Translations under genes and position numbers: made by a program
Part shown: positions 4,973 to 6,076 of the stretch, in pieces
Numbering within the stretch: position 1 is the first letter of the stretch
Layout: every line of letters starts with the position of its first letter
Assembly (NCBI GenBank): GCA_011682565.1
Contig: JAACEJ010000248.1
Span: 1-6,076 of the forward strand
Length of the DNA stretch: 6,076 bases
Source of the DNA: Actinomycetota bacterium
GTDB taxonomy: Bacteria > Zhuqueibacterota > Zhuqueibacteria > Residuimicrobiales > Krinioviventaceae
Reading direction: 5' to 3'
Notes under the pieces: generated by a model
Told to the model about the DNA's origin: nothing
The model's database searches: none
What the model saw: only the letters and a program-made list of their open reading frames with translations

Positions 4973-6076
4973 ATGAAAACACGGACAATACTATTTTTAA
5001 GCATTTTTCTATGCTTTTTAAATGCAAATGCACAATTTTATTCTTCAATGAATACGGTCTATTATTCATCGCCTTCTATCACGTTCTATAATCCGGCTCC
5101 CCCGGTCCTGATTGGAAGGCCGTATGCATTTGCAGGAATGCAGCTTTTGCATTTAGGACTTTCGGAGGATAATTTGCGCAACAACTTTGTAACTCTGGTC
5201 GAACCTGTGGGTTCTTCCACGGCTATCGGATTGCGGGCGCAATACTTTACTTCCAATATCTTTCAGAAAGGTAATTATTCACTTTTGATCAGCCAAAAGG
5301 TGTACAAAAATATTTTCTCTATAGGTTTAAATGCAAACTTTTTAACTTTTGGCTATAATACATCCAAATTCAAATTATTCGATTTTCATGATCCGGTGAT
5401 CAATGATGGAACATCACAAAATGCAATATCTTATGGAGCAGGAATTTTTATGCAGCCAATACATGGCTTGTTGCTTGGCGCCTCAGCCGATCATTTAAAT
5501 AAACCGGATATCTCGCTGGACAAATCATCTATCCTGCAAGAAAGAATCTATCATTTTGGCCTTGCGCTTTGTTTTCTGCCGGTTATACCGCAGTTCGATG
5601 TTCGAATGGAAGGAAATGAAATTTTAAAACAAGGCGGCCTGCATTTGGATCTATTAAATCATAGACTGGATATTTTTGCAGGTTATAATCAATTTAGTTT
5701 TGGCGGAAGCGGAATTTTTGCTCAGTTAGAGATGTCGTTTGGAGACATTGGCATCTTGTACAGCTATCAAAATCCTCTTACCGAAGACTTTAATCACGTA
5801 TCGAACGGCAGTCATCAGATAGGGATCTTTTATACAAAGAGTAAAACACCAATTCCTCCAAAGATTTATCTTGAAGATAATCCGAGCAGGCAATCGTTAC
5901 CTCAATTTACACTAATAGGCCGTATTGAAAGTCCCGATGGACTAAAATTGATCGAGATTTACGATAATCAAGACCTCATAAAAAGAATAGAGTGTTCTGA
6001 CAATATTAAAACAAAAGAAATAAATGAGCCTTTCAATTTAAAGAGAGGTGATAATAAAATTCGAGTTGTTGCTTAT
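4973..6076 (+). CDS. PorP/SprF-like outer-membrane barrel protein with Ig-like C-terminal extension (partial, 3' end missing)
   Basis: The frame is open from ATG 4973 to the window end (368 codons, no stop). Residues 1-20 (MKTRTILFLSIFLCFLNANA) are a signal peptide cut before QFYSS. Residues 21-290 have the alternating, aromatic- and glycine-rich pattern of an outer-membrane beta-barrel. Features reminiscent of the PorP/SprF family are FYNPA near the N-terminus, AIGLRAQYFTSN, SYGAGIFMQPIHGLLLGAS, and the closing SNGSHQIGIFY, which matches the family's usual last strand (GSHEI.L.Y). Family members are T9SS components or partners of type B-tailed cargo. Here the barrel does not end the protein: residues 293-368 continue with FTLIGRIESPDG, LIEIYDNQDLIKRI and LKRGDNKIRVVAY, an Ig-like beta pattern. 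The family call rests on motif resemblance only; another PorV-like barrel family is the main alternative. Confidence 0.72.
   Translation, partial: MKTRTILFLSIFLCFLNANAQFYSSMNTVYYSSPSITFYNPAPPVLIGRPYAFAGMQLLHLGLSEDNLRNNFVTLVEPVGSSTAIGLRAQYFTSNIFQKGNYSLLISQKVYKNIFSIGLNANFLTFGYNTSKFKLFDFHDPVINDGTSQNAISYGAGIFMQPIHGLLLGASADHLNKPDISLDKSSILQERIYHFGLALCFLPVIPQFDVRMEGNEILKQGGLHLDLLNHRLDIFAGYNQFSFGGSGIFAQLEMSFGDIGILYSYQNPLTEDFNHVSNGSHQIGIFYTKSKTPIPPKIYLEDNPSRQSLPQFTLIGRIESPDGLKLIEIYDNQDLIKRIECSDNIKTKEINEPFNLKRGDNKIRVVAY

Overview
The window looks like a cell-surface/secretion locus from a member of the Fibrobacterota–Chlorobiota–Bacteroidota (FCB) assemblage. All readable genes are on the + strand and encode exported proteins. 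Two end in the 'QN(F/Y)PNPFNP ... GVYFY(R/K)L ... KKMILIK' C-terminal domain (CTD) used as a type IX secretion system (T9SS) type A-like sorting signal. The third has a 'PNPFTPNEDGIND' type B-like CTD, and the fourth resembles a PorP/SprF outer-membrane protein. Base composition is moderately AT-rich, with clear Shine-Dalgarno sites (one a perfect AGGAGG). That site, and the PNPFNP-style tail, fit Calditrichota, KSB1 or Ignavibacteria-like lineages better than classical Bacteroidetes; this placement is inference.

Layout. 1-612: 3' end of a gene for a MAM-like jelly-roll protein with a type A-like sorting tail, broken by an in-frame TAA at 415-417 inside the tail. 694-4116: a 1140-residue modular protein with a signal peptide, three tandem MAM-like units of about 164 residues, a PKD domain, a cohesin-like domain, a BIG2-like Ig domain, a dockerin, a second cohesin-like domain and a type A-like sorting tail. 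4122-4154: a near-perfect intergenic palindrome. 4195-4929: a small exported protein with one cohesin-like domain and a type B-like tail. 4973-6076 (open at the window end): a PorP/SprF-like barrel with an additional Ig-like C-terminal stretch. The gaps (613-693, 4117-4194, 4930-4972) are all under 100 bases; apart from ribosome binding sites and the palindrome I see nothing in them.

How they may work together (inference): the first two genes look like paralogues from a tandem duplication, the upstream one now damaged. The cohesin-like domains in the second and third proteins, with a dockerin in the second, could allow self-association or a surface complex. In Flavobacterium, type B CTD proteins depend on a PorP/SprF partner that is often encoded next door. 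The third and fourth genes have exactly that arrangement, so they may be a cargo and outer-membrane partner pair.

The most notable points are the nonsense codon in the sorting tail, the cohesin/dockerin/cohesin architecture beside a stand-alone cohesin, the mixed A-like and B-like tails in one locus, and the extension on the PorP/SprF-like protein. No RNA gene, transposase, CRISPR array or defence system was seen.
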